From the NCBI GenBank assembly GCA_023398165.1, contig JAEWSQ010000001.1, positions 1 to 43,718 on the forward strand: 43,718 bases of DNA, in the 5' to 3' direction. The stretch is from Spirochaetota bacterium (GTDB lineage: Bacteria; Spirochaetota; Spirochaetia; Treponematales; Treponemataceae). The translations under genes and the position numbers were made by a program. Under the pieces are notes generated by a model, which saw nothing but the letters and a program-made list of their open reading frames with translations, was not told where the DNA came from and searched no databases. This document shows positions 1 through 9,005 of this stretch, piece by piece. Numbering within the stretch: position 1 is the stretch's first letter; each line of letters starts with the position of its first letter.

Positions 1-101
1 TTTTACCTCTCCTTTTTTTACACATAGTGCAATCTCTTTACAAATAATATCCCGATAAATCTCGCTTTTTCCCATAAATTCCCGTCTTTTCTCCGTCATA
101 A

Positions 102-254
102 CTCATTCTTTTCTCTGGCTTTATCAAAACGGTAAACACGCACATTAAAAATCTAAGGGCAAAACTTGGCACTGTTCCATGGATAGAAACAGTCCGCGGC
201 TTCGGCTATAAATTCATTCACCAGAACAGAAAGGCTTCAAATGAGAAAAAATAA
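102..254 (+). pseudogene. 3' end of OmpR-family response regulator, disrupted
   Basis: Reading codons from 102 to the stop at 252-254 gives a typical end of an OmpR/PhoB winged-helix domain, with a KTVNTHIKNLRAKLG stretch followed by WIETVRGFGYKF. This is the recognition helix and wing that bind DNA. The same frame has a stop at 99-101, and the preceding 100 bases read poorly in every frame; traces such as SRLFS appear in another frame. At least one frameshift near 90-105 therefore seems to separate this tail from the rest of the gene. It overlaps the kinase start by 14 bases, the usual arrangement of a two-component pair. The body of the gene lies outside the window, so a sequencing error cannot be excluded. 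Confidence 0.5.
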
Positions 255-1617
255 TGGAAGTTTATCCGCAAAAACAAGCCTTCTTTTCATAGCCGGAATT
301 GCCGTATTCTCTATTACGCTGATTATCATTCTTCAAGTTAGTTCAAGCCGCTTTCTGCAGAACTGGCAGAAACAGGAAACGGAGAACATGTATGAATATG
401 TGGAAGAGTCATTACTAAATTTAGCGGAAGTCTCCACTGCTCAAAACAAAGCCGTAACAAATTCTGATATTACACAGACTTTTCAAAATATTCCTTTTGA
501 ACCAAACTGGCTTTATATAACAGACGAACACAAAACTCTCCTGTATATGTACAGGACAAACGGATTTGGAAGGCAGTATCGTAATTTAATGATGATGAGG
601 ACTCAAGATATTCATGACTGGAGAAAAGTTACCTCTGGCGACGGTCAGATTTTATTCTATTACAGTATCGGGGTTCCTGAATTTACCGAGAGAACATCGA
701 ACGACACTCTTTTAAAATCGTTCAGGCTTGCACTGGTACTTGCCTGCCTTGTATCCTGCATTCTCGCTTTTCTGGCATCCCAGCTTCTGTCCGGAAAAAT
801 TAAAAGGCAGACTGCGTCCCTTGTTTCACTTCTTGAAAGTATTGCCAAAGGGAAACGCGATACAGTCATACCTGATACTGCAGTAAAAGAATTCTCCCAA
901 ATAGCCGCAGCGGCATCTACCCTCCAGACCAGCTTATTGCAGGAGGAATCGCTGCGCAGACAATGGGCATCCGATATTGCCCACGACCTGAGAACACCGC
1001 TGACAGTTTTGCAGGGAACCATCGAAGGCATCATAGACGGAGTTTTTCAGCCTGATGCACAGAAAATGAATCTGCTCAACTCCCAGGTAAAACATTTATC
1101 TTCTCTTGTAAATGCCCTTTCTCTTCTGACTAAACTTGAAACACCAGGATATGAACTCCGTTGTGAAACAGTTGCAGTTCATGAAGTTGTATCAAATTTA
1201 ATTACTGCTTTTTCTTCACATACGGAAGAAAAAAAACTGACATTCACTTTGAACACCGGAGGTGAATGTATTGAGGCAGATCCGGTACTGTTTGAACGCC
1301 TCTTAACAAATCTGCTATCAAATGCCGTTGACTACAGCCTCCCTGGAACTCTGATAAAAATACAGAGCGGTAAAAAATCCGGCAGCGGCATGGTATTTTT
1401 ATCGGTGTCGAATTATGCAGAGTTATCTGATGAAACGGTAAGCCGGGCATTTGACCGTCTGTACCAGGGAAATACTGCTAGAAATGATAAACACAGCGGG
1501 CTCGGTCTTTCAATTGTTCAGGCAATTGTCAAGGCTCACGGCTGGAATATCAGTCTGGAGTATAATAAAAGTGAAAAACTCGTAACCTTTACCGTTATCT
1601 TCATCAAATCTTTATAG
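241..1617 (+). CDS. Two-component sensor histidine kinase
   Basis: A membrane sensor kinase of 458 residues. Membrane segment 1 is at about 13-34 and segment 2 at about 162-183, enclosing a sensor region of some 130 residues outside the inner membrane. A HAMP-like linker follows at about 184-235. The phosphorylated histidine is H248 in the motif ASDIAHDLRTPL. The ATP-binding domain shows the N-box (N357, N361), an F-box near 402-410 (RAFDRLYQG) and a G-box near 418-426 (HSGLGLSIV). All motifs are intact. The organisation is that of BaeS/PhoR-type kinases partnered with OmpR regulators, which fits the regulator tail overlapping its start. The signal sensed is unknown; the secreted protein downstream may be a target or partner. 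Confidence 0.93.
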   Translation: MRKNNGSLSAKTSLLFIAGIAVFSITLIIILQVSSSRFLQNWQKQETENMYEYVEESLLNLAEVSTAQNKAVTNSDITQTFQNIPFEPNWLYITDEHKTLLYMYRTNGFGRQYRNLMMMRTQDIHDWRKVTSGDGQILFYYSIGVPEFTERTSNDTLLKSFRLALVLACLVSCILAFLASQLLSGKIKRQTASLVSLLESIAKGKRDTVIPDTAVKEFSQIAAAASTLQTSLLQEESLRRQWASDIAHDLRTPLTVLQGTIEGIIDGVFQPDAQKMNLLNSQVKHLSSLVNALSLLTKLETPGYELRCETVAVHEVVSNLITAFSSHTEEKKLTFTLNTGGECIEADPVLFERLLTNLLSNAVDYSLPGTLIKIQSGKKSGSGMVFLSVSNYAELSDETVSRAFDRLYQGNTARNDKHSGLGLSIVQAIVKAHGWNISLEYNKSEKLVTFTVIFIKSL

Positions 1618-1681
1618 AACAGAGATTGAATATTCACCTTTGCAGGGTATTCTAATGACGTAATACTTTGGAGGTACAACA

Positions 1682-2170
1682 ATGAAAACTAAAATCTTTT
1701 TTCTAGTTTCAGTTTTGGCAATTCTTGGTGCAGGATTATTTGCACTTGACTCGAACGGTTCAGACATTGTTAATTCCGGCAAGCTTGAAACGTTGAGGGG
1801 AAAACTGTCCTATGACGGCAGTGAATGGAGTCTGGAAACTACAGCAAAAAAACTGTATGACCTGCACTTAGGCAACTACTCTGTATTATATCCTGAAGGA
1901 CTTGACCTTAAAGAAGGGCAGGAAGCAGAGGTGGAAGGGTTTGTTCTTAATTCCGACATTGCCGTTACATCGATTACTTCAGGCGGATCAACCTTCACAC
2001 TCCGGGATTCTGAGACAGGGCGGCCGTTGTGGGCCGGCCAGGGCAGAAATACTAACCGGAATGCGCAGGATACCTGCACCGGAGACATGACAGGAAGGAA
2101 TCTTGATGGAAGCCGGGGAAGATTCCAAATGCCTTCATCCTCAAACCGTCAGGGACGCGGAAGAATATAA
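1682..2170 (+). CDS. Secreted protein of unknown function
   Basis: A 162-residue protein with a clear N-terminal signal peptide (about residues 1-21, ending LFA) and no lipobox cysteine. The middle part (about 35-115) alternates short strands with glycine turns, such as LRGKLSYDGSEWSLET and EGQEAEVEGFVL, and suggests a small beta-barrel fold of the OB type; this is only a reading of the pattern. The C-terminal 45 residues are rich in Gly, Arg, Asn, Gln and Ser and are probably disordered. It starts 64 bases after the kinase with a GGAGG site, and the strong hairpin after it ends the unit, so it is probably cotranscribed with the kinase. I do not recognise the family. Confidence 0.75.
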   Translation: MKTKIFFLVSVLAILGAGLFALDSNGSDIVNSGKLETLRGKLSYDGSEWSLETTAKKLYDLHLGNYSVLYPEGLDLKEGQEAEVEGFVLNSDIAVTSITSGGSTFTLRDSETGRPLWAGQGRNTNRNAQDTCTGDMTGRNLDGSRGRFQMPSSSNRQGRGRI

Positions 2171-2192
2171 GTTCCCGTTTGAAATAAAGTGA

Positions 2193-2232
2193 GAAAAAGA
2201 ATCCTTCACTCTTACTGGAAGGATTCTTTTTC
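2193..2232. terminator. Bidirectional hairpin terminator
   Basis: Arms at 2193-2207 and 2218-2232 are perfect 15-base reverse complements around a 10-base loop. Each arm has an A5 or T5 run at its outer end, so transcripts from both sides finish in U-rich sequence. It sits between the convergent secreted-protein gene and the TRAP permease gene. Confidence 0.9.
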
Positions 2233-2234
2233 AT

Positions 2235-4265
2235 TTATAAAGCATTGTTTTTTTTCTGCAGTGTTTGAATATACTGAACAATAACCAGAACACTTATAAC
2301 AGCTAATCCAATAATATCTGTAATTCTTTCCGGAATAATAAGCAGAAGACCAGATGAGGCAAATAAGATTCTTTCCGGAATAATAATTTTTCTAAACACA
2401 TAGCCTTCGAGCGCTGCACTTATTCCAAACATGCCAATTAATGCGGTTATTATTATTCCTGCAACCTCAAGCACATTGGTATTAATAAGCAGCATGGCAG
2501 GATTATACACAAACATATAGGGAATTATGAAGGCTCCTATTGCAAGCTTTGTTGCTTCCAGTGCCGTCCTCATAGGCTTCGATTTTGCTATAGCAGAACC
2601 TGCTATAGCTGCAAGCGCAACAGGCGGAGTAATATCTGCAATGATTCCGAAATAAAAAGCAAACATATGGGCCGCAAGGGGATCGATGCCGAGCATTACC
2701 AGAGCGCCTGCAGTTATGGTTGACGTAATAAGGTAATTCGCAGTTGTCGGAGCACCCATTCCAAGTATGAGGGAGGAAAGCATGGTAAAAAACAATGTTA
2801 CCAGTTTTATTCCGAGCGAAATAGATATTAATCCGGCTCCCAGTTTTAAACCCAATCCGGTGAGCGTTACTATTCCGATTATAATGCCGGCCATTCCGCA
2901 TGCAATGGCAACGGAAATAATATTTCTTGCTGCGGCTGTCAGTGTCTCAATAATATCTTTAATGTCAAACCGCGCTTTTTTGCCCTGAAGAATATCCACA
3001 ATTGATGTTACAACTCCAAGACCTGCGGAAAAAACAATTCCCATAAGTGCCGAATAGGTAGCCGTTTTCCCGGAAACGAGGAAAAAAATAATTGCTCCAA
3101 GGGGTAGTATTAAGTATCCTTTTCTTAGTAAAAGCGGTAAAAATCGGGGCAGCTCTTCTTTTTTCAAACCTTTGAGCCCGAGTTTTTTTGCTTCAAGATG
3201 AACTGTTATGAAGATTCCTGAAAAATACAATATAGCAGGAATTATTGCCGCTTTTGCCACACGTAAGTACGGTATACCCAAACTTTCAGCCATAAGAAAT
3301 GCGGCGGCTCCCATAATAGGGGGCATAATTTGTCCGCCTGTGGAAGCTGAAGCTTCCACAGCAGCTGCGAACTCAGGTTTGTAACCGAGTTTTTTCATCA
3401 TCGGAATGGTAAAACTGCCGGAGCCCACCGTATTCGACACAGAACTGCCTGAAACAGTGCCTTCAAGCGCGCTCGTAAGAACAGCAACTTTTGCAGGTCC
3501 CCCCGAAGCGCTTCCTGCAATAGCATTGCATATATCAATAAAAAACTGACCGATGCCGGTTTTCTCAAGGAGAGCCCCGAATAAAATAAACAAGAATATA
3601 AACGTTGCGCAGGCGCCTAAAGGTGTTCCCATTATTCCTTCCGTATTATAGAAAAGGTGCGCTACGACCCGCTCAAAAGAGTAGCCCCGGTGATTTAGAA
3701 ATCCGGGCAGATACGGACCTGCAAAAGCATATGCCATGAAGCAGGCGGCTATTATGAGTATGGGCAGTCCCACAATTCTTCTGCATGATTCGAGGAGGAT
3801 GACAATTCCCAATACACCGACTGCTATATCAAGCTGTGTATACATTCCAGCACGGCGTGCCAGCGCATCAAAATTAATACTTATATACATCCATGCGGCA
3901 GCTCCTGCCAAACCCAGAAGAATATCATACCAGGGGAGCGTATTTCTCGGCATTTTTTTGGTTGCCGGAAAAAGAAGGAACCCTAAAAGCTGTACAAAGG
4001 CAAGATGAGTTGCACGAAGAATCTGAGCGGTTACAGCACCTGATAATACGGCATACAGCTGGAAAACACAAAATGCTATTGAAATAACAACAGTTATGTA
4101 TTGTCTCCAGCAAGCATGTTCACGGTAGGCAGATTCCCTGTCAATCTGCTTCATCAGCTCTTTAATTTCTTCCTCATTAGCCGTCGGAGTAAACGGATCT
4201 CCTATATCTTCCAGGCCGGGTGTTTTTTTTCCTCTATTCCCGTCCGTATCTGACTGCTTTTTCAT
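2235..4265 (-). CDS. TRAP transporter fused permease (DctQ-DctM type, TAXI class)
   Basis: Inner-membrane permease of 676 residues that uses an ion gradient to take up a substrate delivered by the TAXI receptor. The N-terminal third holds hydrophobic segments matching the small DctQ-like subunit. The remainder is the large DctM-like subunit, with glycine-rich family stretches such as EGTVSGSSVSNTVGSGSFTIP and ASASTGGQIMPPIMGAAAF. A longer reading starts at 4310 but overlaps the upstream gene. The ATG at 4265 is preferred because GGAG lies 5 bases upstream and it avoids that overlap. Permease, DUF1850 protein and receptor form one operon. The substrate cannot be told from sequence; TAXI systems are commonly linked to glutamate or other organic acids. 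Confidence 0.95.
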   Translation of the reverse strand: MKKQSDTDGNRGKKTPGLEDIGDPFTPTANEEEIKELMKQIDRESAYREHACWRQYITVVISIAFCVFQLYAVLSGAVTAQILRATHLAFVQLLGFLLFPATKKMPRNTLPWYDILLGLAGAAAWMYISINFDALARRAGMYTQLDIAVGVLGIVILLESCRRIVGLPILIIAACFMAYAFAGPYLPGFLNHRGYSFERVVAHLFYNTEGIMGTPLGACATFIFLFILFGALLEKTGIGQFFIDICNAIAGSASGGPAKVAVLTSALEGTVSGSSVSNTVGSGSFTIPMMKKLGYKPEFAAAVEASASTGGQIMPPIMGAAAFLMAESLGIPYLRVAKAAIIPAILYFSGIFITVHLEAKKLGLKGLKKEELPRFLPLLLRKGYLILPLGAIIFFLVSGKTATYSALMGIVFSAGLGVVTSIVDILQGKKARFDIKDIIETLTAAARNIISVAIACGMAGIIIGIVTLTGLGLKLGAGLISISLGIKLVTLFFTMLSSLILGMGAPTTANYLITSTITAGALVMLGIDPLAAHMFAFYFGIIADITPPVALAAIAGSAIAKSKPMRTALEATKLAIGAFIIPYMFVYNPAMLLINTNVLEVAGIIITALIGMFGISAALEGYVFRKIIIPERILFASSGLLLIIPERITDIIGLAVISVLVIVQYIQTLQKKNNAL

Positions 4266-4281
4266 CACAGCTCCTTCGTCA

Positions 4282-4860
4282 TTATTGTATATATATAACT
4301 CTCTGTTCATGTAAACAGCGTAGGTACTCTACCACTGATATTTTTTTGAATCGGATCATGATTCTCTGCTGGGGAGGAAAATAATCGCTTAAGCAATAAA
4401 TTATATCTCCTATTTCCAATCTGTGGTCAGCAATATAACCCACTGCCATTAGTAATGAGGACATAACCCTACTCATATTGTTTATTTCTATATAATCATC
4501 TGTTTGAATAAAAACTTCGTTTCCCTCCGGATCGCTCATGCCTGCCCCGTATGAAAGAAACTGTGTTTTATACATCTCAAGATCAAGCTCTGTCCCCGTT
4601 TTTTTAAATCTATAATAATCTTTTACTCTTCCTTTATTTACTGAATGGGTGTATGAAATTACGAATTCTTGTGCTTCTTTACCGGATTCGAGTCCGTAAA
4701 TGAAAAGCCGGTTAGCATTGCGGGTATCAATTGAACCGCTTTTATCAACCGGCTCAATAGATAGAACTTGTAAAACAGGATAACCCAGGAGTAGAAGTAC
4801 ACATACAGATACTACAGCAGCAAGTATACTACCTGCTGCTGTTTGTGTTCGTTTCGTCAA
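4282..4860 (-). CDS. DUF1850 membrane-anchored accessory protein of TRAP-TAXI system
   Basis: 192 residues with one N-terminal hydrophobic anchor (about 11-33); the rest probably faces the periplasm. The family hallmark is visible as SYTHSVNKGRVKDYYRF followed by SYGAGM, the conserved core of DUF1850. DUF1850 genes are repeatedly found between or beside TAXI receptor and fused permease genes, as here, with 6 bases to the receptor gene and 16 to the permease start. The biochemical role is not established; an accessory role in TRAP assembly or substrate handling is inferred from context. Confidence 0.88.
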   Translation of the reverse strand: MTKRTQTAAGSILAAVVSVCVLLLLGYPVLQVLSIEPVDKSGSIDTRNANRLFIYGLESGKEAQEFVISYTHSVNKGRVKDYYRFKKTGTELDLEMYKTQFLSYGAGMSDPEGNEVFIQTDDYIEINNMSRVMSSLLMAVGYIADHRLEIGDIIYCLSDYFPPQQRIMIRFKKISVVEYLRCLHEQRVIYIQ

Positions 4861-4866
4861 AGATTT

Positions 4867-5829
4867 TTACTTAACTGATAATCCGATTTCGTTGTAGTAT
4901 TTAACGGCACCCGGATGAAAGGGAATTGAAATACCGGTTACCGCAGAGGAAGCACTCAGTTCTTTCCCTTTTGCATGAGAGAGGGCAAGATCCTTCTGAT
5001 TTTCAAAAAGTGCTTTTGTAATTAAGTATACAGTATCGGTATCGAGTTTTGCACTTACTGCGAGCGTTGCTTTTATAGCAAGGGCTGAAGTATCCGAATC
5101 TGTACCCTTATAAGTTCCAGCCGGAATCAGCGTTTTAGTATAAAATCCGTATTTTGCACAGATTGCATCAGAGATAGATCCGTCAACCGGAATTAGAACA
5201 AGACCCTTTGAGACAGCAAGTTCCTGAAGAGCCGAGTTTGGAACACCTGCGGTAACAAAACAGGCATCAAGAGTTCCGTTCTGCAGACCGTCGCTCGATT
5301 CTTTAAATGACAGGTTTGATTTCTTAATATCATCAAAGGTCAGACCGTATCCTTCAAGTATCTGCTTTGCATTAAATTCAACACCGCTTCCGGCATCGCC
5401 GATTGAAACTCTTTTTCCTTTCATGTCCGCAATAGTCTTGATTCCGCTTTCTTTAGTTGCCGCAATCTGTACAACTTCAGGATACAGAGTCCCTATTGTC
5501 ATAAGATTTTCAAGTTTTTGACCCGCAAACATGTCTGTTCCATTGTAGGCATAATCAAGAACATCATTCTGAACAATACCGAACTCCGCCTCTCCCTTGC
5601 TGATCAAACGCAGATTCTCGGCCGAAGCTCCTGTTGATTGGGCTGTAACATTCATTTTATCAATCTTTGTATTCCAGATGTTGGCCATGGCGCCGCCGAA
5701 CGGATAGTATGTTCCGCTTGTTCCGCCTGTCGCCAGAATGTAGTTTTTGTTTGCCTGAACTTTTGAACACGCTGTAAAAGCACATAAAAACAGTACACAG
5801 ACCGCTAGAGCCGCTGTAATTTTTTTCAT
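4867..5829 (-). CDS. TAXI-family TRAP solute receptor lipoprotein
   Basis: 320-residue substrate-binding lipoprotein of the TAXI family. The signal peptide ends in the relaxed lipobox FTAC (Cys21). The mature part opens with LATGGTSGTYYPFGG, the diagnostic TAXI motif, followed by QSTGASAENLRLI and the family stretch GKRVSIGDAGSGVEFNAKQIL. It should capture a small organic acid in the periplasm and pass it to the permease. The open frame extends upstream to about 6108, but GGAGG lies 5 bases before the ATG at 5829 and the signal peptide begins there. An inverted repeat, GATGCC (5852-5857) against GGCATC, flanks a TATAAT-like box at 5864-5869 upstream and may be a regulatory site. Confidence 0.95.
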   Translation of the reverse strand: MKKITAALAVCVLFLCAFTACSKVQANKNYILATGGTSGTYYPFGGAMANIWNTKIDKMNVTAQSTGASAENLRLISKGEAEFGIVQNDVLDYAYNGTDMFAGQKLENLMTIGTLYPEVVQIAATKESGIKTIADMKGKRVSIGDAGSGVEFNAKQILEGYGLTFDDIKKSNLSFKESSDGLQNGTLDACFVTAGVPNSALQELAVSKGLVLIPVDGSISDAICAKYGFYTKTLIPAGTYKGTDSDTSALAIKATLAVSAKLDTDTVYLITKALFENQKDLALSHAKGKELSASSAVTGISIPFHPGAVKYYNEIGLSVK

Positions 5830-5929
5830 TTTTCCTCCACGAATAACCTTTTCGATGCCTGTTATTATATCATATATACGGCATCTTTTTCCAGCTATAC
5901 TTTTTTTTACCCCCTTGTAAATTTTATCA

Positions 5930-5958
5930 TTGACTTTTCCACTAAAGGGGTTTATACC
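5930..5958 (+). promoter_or_regulatory. Sigma-70 promoter of the ABC/LolA-like operon
   Basis: TTGACT at 5930-5935 and TATACC at 5953-5958 are separated by 17 bases, upstream of the first gene of the plus operon. Transcription would start near 5965, inside the inverted repeat that follows. Confidence 0.6.
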
Positions 5959-5960
5959 AT

Positions 5961-5992
5961 ACGTATAGTTTATATCATAAACTACTTTATAC
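5961..5992. promoter_or_regulatory. Candidate operator (inverted repeat)
   Basis: GTTTAT (5968-5973) and ATAAAC (5977-5982) form an inverted repeat around ATC, with outer GTATA (5963-5967) and TATAC (5988-5992) also complementary. It covers the predicted transcription start of the operon that encodes a winged-helix protein, the usual place for autorepression. Binding by that protein is inference. Confidence 0.4.
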
Positions 5993-6010
5993 GAATAAAG
6001 GAGATCTATT

Positions 6011-6706
6011 GTGGAAGAAAAGGAAAGTTTTAACAAAAAAGACATTGAACAGGCCTTGGAAACATTGCAGCAGATGAAAACGCTTATACAGGGAAATATG
6101 CAGATCATTAAACCGATTTTTCATGATTTGGGATTCGGTCTTCTCGGATTTTGGGTCGGTATAGCGTCTTTAGTTTTAACGGTATTTTTATCAGTTTCTA
6201 AACTGATATGGGCAGACTACAGCAGGATTCCTGACTTTGTTGTAATGCTCTGTGCCGCTTTCTGCATTATTGTTCTCCTTATAGGTACAATCGGAAAAAT
6301 AATTATTCTTAATAAGGTCACAAAAAAGCTTGATTCCAAAATGACGCTCTATTCTATTTTTAAATTCGATGAAATTTCCGCTATTATGACAAATGCGGTA
6401 ATTACATTTATTATACTCGCCGTTATAAGCGTATCTCTTTCTCTTTCGCTGAATAATTTCTGGATATCTATTCCCGCGGCATACCTGTATTTCGGCTTCA
6501 TCCTGCTTCATACAGGAACTGTTTTTTATATGAATGAATACCGCATCCAGGGCATTATCAGTTATGCTATTACAGTGTTCATGGTGCTTTTTATGAGAAG
6601 CAATTATGAAATCTGGCTTACTGCAAGTATAGGTGTCTTCTTTACCGGTTTCGGACTGGATATAATTATTCGGCATAAGTTTTTAGACAGGAAAAAAGAG
6701 GTATGA
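6011..6706 (+). CDS. Polytopic membrane protein, first gene of ABC export operon
   Basis: 231 residues. A charged, helical N-terminus of about 35 residues (KKDIEQALETLQQMKTLIQ) precedes roughly six hydrophobic segments. No catalytic motif is visible and I do not recognise the family. The start is GTG, supported by AAGGAG 8 bases upstream. The stop overlaps the start of the next gene (ATGA), indicating translational coupling with the winged-helix regulator. Small membrane proteins paired with a PadR/ArsR-like regulator ahead of an ABC exporter often take part in sensing or assembly; that role is only suggested here. Confidence 0.75.
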   Translation: MEEKESFNKKDIEQALETLQQMKTLIQGNMQIIKPIFHDLGFGLLGFWVGIASLVLTVFLSVSKLIWADYSRIPDFVVMLCAAFCIIVLLIGTIGKIIILNKVTKKLDSKMTLYSIFKFDEISAIMTNAVITFIILAVISVSLSLSLNNFWISIPAAYLYFGFILLHTGTVFYMNEYRIQGIISYAITVFMVLFMRSNYEIWLTASIGVFFTGFGLDIIIRHKFLDRKKEV

Positions 6707-7005
6707 ACAATCCTGCGTTAAATAAAATTATCCATGAACCTGCCCGCCTTAAAATAATGGTGCTCCTTGCTTCTTCGCATACCGAATCCATACCGTTCAC
6801 GCAGATAAAGCAGACCCTCGATTTTACGGCCGGGAATTTAAGTATTCAGCTTAAGACGCTTGAGAAGGCAGGATATATTGGCATAACAAAACAGTTTGCA
6901 GACAACAAACCTAAAACAGATATTTCCATCACAAAAAAAGGTAAAGCCGAACTTATTGCATACATGACCGGTCTTGAAGATCTTCTATCTAAAATTCGAA
7001 TGTAA
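6703..7005 (+). CDS. Winged-helix transcriptional regulator (ArsR/MarR-like)
   Basis: A 100-residue protein made almost entirely of one winged-helix domain. Helix-turn-helix residues lie around IPFTQIKQTLDFTAGNLSIQLKTLEKAGYI (about 26-55), followed by a basic wing (KPKTDISITKKGKAEL). It resembles the short stand-alone PF13601-type regulators that control a neighbouring transporter. It overlaps the membrane-protein gene by four bases and its stop lies 10 bases before the ABC ATPase start. It has no metal-binding cysteines, so a ligand or partner-protein signal is more likely. It probably acts on the inverted repeat upstream of the operon (inferred). Confidence 0.85.
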   Translation: MNNPALNKIIHEPARLKIMVLLASSHTESIPFTQIKQTLDFTAGNLSIQLKTLEKAGYIGITKQFADNKPKTDISITKKGKAELIAYMTGLEDLLSKIRM

Positions 7006-7015
7006 GGAGCTGTAC

Positions 7016-7705
7016 ATGGTTACTATTAAGGATGTGTATAAAACATACAAAACACAGGTTACTGAAGTTAATGCGCTTAACGGAGTTTCTTCAGTTTTTA
7101 CTGACGGAGAATTCAGTGCTGTCGCCGGTCCCTCAGGATCAGGAAAGACTACACTGCTTAACTGCATCGGATGTCTTGATACAATTACAAAAGGCTCTAT
7201 CTGTATTGACGGAGAAGAAATTGCCTGCCTGAAGGCATCTCAAAAAGGGGATCTGAGGAGAAATAAAATCGGTTTTATTTTTCAAAGTTATAATCTCATT
7301 CCGGTTCTCACGGCACGGGAAAATGTTTCCCTTGCCCTGGAAATACTGCACAGACACTCAAAGGCTGAAATCAAGGAAATTTCATATTCAATTCTCAAAG
7401 AAGCGGGACTTGAGGGTTTGGAGGAACGTAAACCGGGTCAGCTTTCAGGAGGCCAGCAGCAGAGAGTTTCCATAGCACGGGCTCTTGTTAAAAAGCCTTC
7501 TGTAATATTGGCTGATGAGCCTACCGCAAATCTTGATTCAAAAAACAGCGAACTGATTCTGCAGCTTATGAAAGACTTAAATGAAAAACACGGTATAACA
7601 TTTATTTTTTCAACACACGACCAAATGGTTTTATCATTTGTCGACAGAATTGTTTCACTCAAAGACGGGCTGATTACAAGCGATCAAAACAAGAGGTTAG
7701 TATGA
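7016..7705 (+). CDS. ABC transporter ATP-binding protein (LolD/MacB type)
   Basis: 229-residue ATPase. Walker A is GPSGSGKTT (38-46), the Q-loop is near FIFQSYNL (87-94), the signature is LSGGQQQR (143-150), Walker B is VILADE (163-168) followed by PTANLDS, and the H-loop is H201. Length and signature match the LolD/MacB/FtsE group, which works with FtsX-type permeases. The start at 7016 is chosen over an upstream in-frame ATG because AAGGAG lies just before it and the family N-terminus begins here. It overlaps the first permease by four bases. It should power movement of a lipid-like or lipoprotein substrate out of the inner membrane. Confidence 0.95.
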   Translation: MVTIKDVYKTYKTQVTEVNALNGVSSVFTDGEFSAVAGPSGSGKTTLLNCIGCLDTITKGSICIDGEEIACLKASQKGDLRRNKIGFIFQSYNLIPVLTARENVSLALEILHRHSKAEIKEISYSILKEAGLEGLEERKPGQLSGGQQQRVSIARALVKKPSVILADEPTANLDSKNSELILQLMKDLNEKHGITFIFSTHDQMVLSFVDRIVSLKDGLITSDQNKRLV

Positions 7706-8991
7706 TACTATCAACGGCATGGAAAAATATGTTTAGATATAAGAGGCGCACCATAATTACCGCTGCTGCAATTGCAGCGGGAGTTATGTTTTCCATAATG
7801 ATGGAAGGGCTCTTATTCGGGACCGAAAAAGAATCAGAACGTAACCTGGTATGGTATGAGACAGGTGCAGCTCAAATTCTCCCCGCAGAATACTTTGAGG
7901 AGAAAGAAACACTTCCTGTTTCCTTCTTTATTCCAGCAGATCAGAGAAAACAGCTTGAAAATTTTCTGACAGATGAAAATATTTCATATGCTCCGCGCTT
8001 CAAAACATACTGCGATATTTATTTTAACGAGGACTTTTTTGAAACATCAGGTTCATTATCCGGTATTCTCACCGCAGTGGACATTTCTAAAGATGCTTCC
8101 GTATATAAAATTCACAAGGATATTGTAAAAGGAGCGTGGATCGGATCTGAGAATGATACATCAATTGATAACGGAATAAGCACGGGAGCAGTTATAGGAA
8201 GCTGGCTTGCAAAAGACATGAAGGCAGATACCGGCTATTACATAACTCTTCAGTGTAAAGGGAAGGGAGGCTTCATTCAGACAATTGATGTACCGGTTGT
8301 AGGAATACTTCAAAGTTCCAATCCGGTTATTAATGCCTCCGGCGTTTTCATGGATTTAAACTATGTAGACCAGATGCTTGAATTGAACGGAGATGTAACA
8401 GAAGTAAGCCTCAGCTTCGGCGATATTTCTTCAACACAGCGCAGGTATGAAAGCTTCCTGAAAACATTCTCTTCCTCTTCTTTCGCATCACAGGGACTAG
8501 AACTTTACTCATGGCGCGATATTGCTGCAGATTATTTGTCGCTCGCTAAGTCAAAAAGCGGTTCTTCAAAAATCTTTCTCATTTTCCTCTTCATCGTTGC
8601 AGCGGTAGGTATTTCCAACACTATGCTGATGGCTGTTATGGAAAGAAAACATGAAACAGGCATGCTTATGACCCTGGGGTACTCAAAAGCATTTATACGG
8701 ATTCTTTTTATGACTGAAGGCATATGCATCGGCATTTTAGGCAGCATCGGCGGTTTGATTACAGGGTTTCTTGTAAATTTCGTATTAACTGAATATGGTA
8801 TTAACTTTGGATCCCTGCTCGAAGGGGTGGACATAGGCTACCGTATTTCTAATGTTATGCGCTCAGGCTGGAATTTTAAGGCATTTTTTCAAATTGCCTT
8901 AGGCGCTGTAATAGTATCCGGTATTTCAGCTCTCATACCAACGCGAAAGATGCTTAGATATGAGATAGCGGAAATTTTTAGAGAAGTTTAA
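7702..8991 (+). CDS. FtsX/MacB-like ABC permease (first)
   Basis: 429 residues with the LolC/LolE/MacB layout: one N-terminal membrane segment (about 17-40), a periplasmic domain of about 240 residues, then three C-terminal membrane segments (about 288-312, 328-360 and 394-416). The core phrase GISNTMLMAVMERKHETGMLMTLGYSKAFI, just after the second segment, is the classical FtsX-domain coupling region that meets the ATPase. It starts inside the ATPase stop codon, so the two are translated together. With the second permease it should form a heterodimer. Confidence 0.93.
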   Translation: MILSTAWKNMFRYKRRTIITAAAIAAGVMFSIMMEGLLFGTEKESERNLVWYETGAAQILPAEYFEEKETLPVSFFIPADQRKQLENFLTDENISYAPRFKTYCDIYFNEDFFETSGSLSGILTAVDISKDASVYKIHKDIVKGAWIGSENDTSIDNGISTGAVIGSWLAKDMKADTGYYITLQCKGKGGFIQTIDVPVVGILQSSNPVINASGVFMDLNYVDQMLELNGDVTEVSLSFGDISSTQRRYESFLKTFSSSSFASQGLELYSWRDIAADYLSLAKSKSGSSKIFLIFLFIVAAVGISNTMLMAVMERKHETGMLMTLGYSKAFIRILFMTEGICIGILGSIGGLITGFLVNFVLTEYGINFGSLLEGVDIGYRISNVMRSGWNFKAFFQIALGAVIVSGISALIPTRKMLRYEIAEIFREV

Positions 8992-9005
8992 GTATTGGAG
9001 GAATT

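Noticed and set aside
660..1034. Long open frame antisense to the kinase gene
   Set aside because: It is a mirror of the kinase coding frame with no start signals; similar antisense frames across the window were dropped for the same reason.
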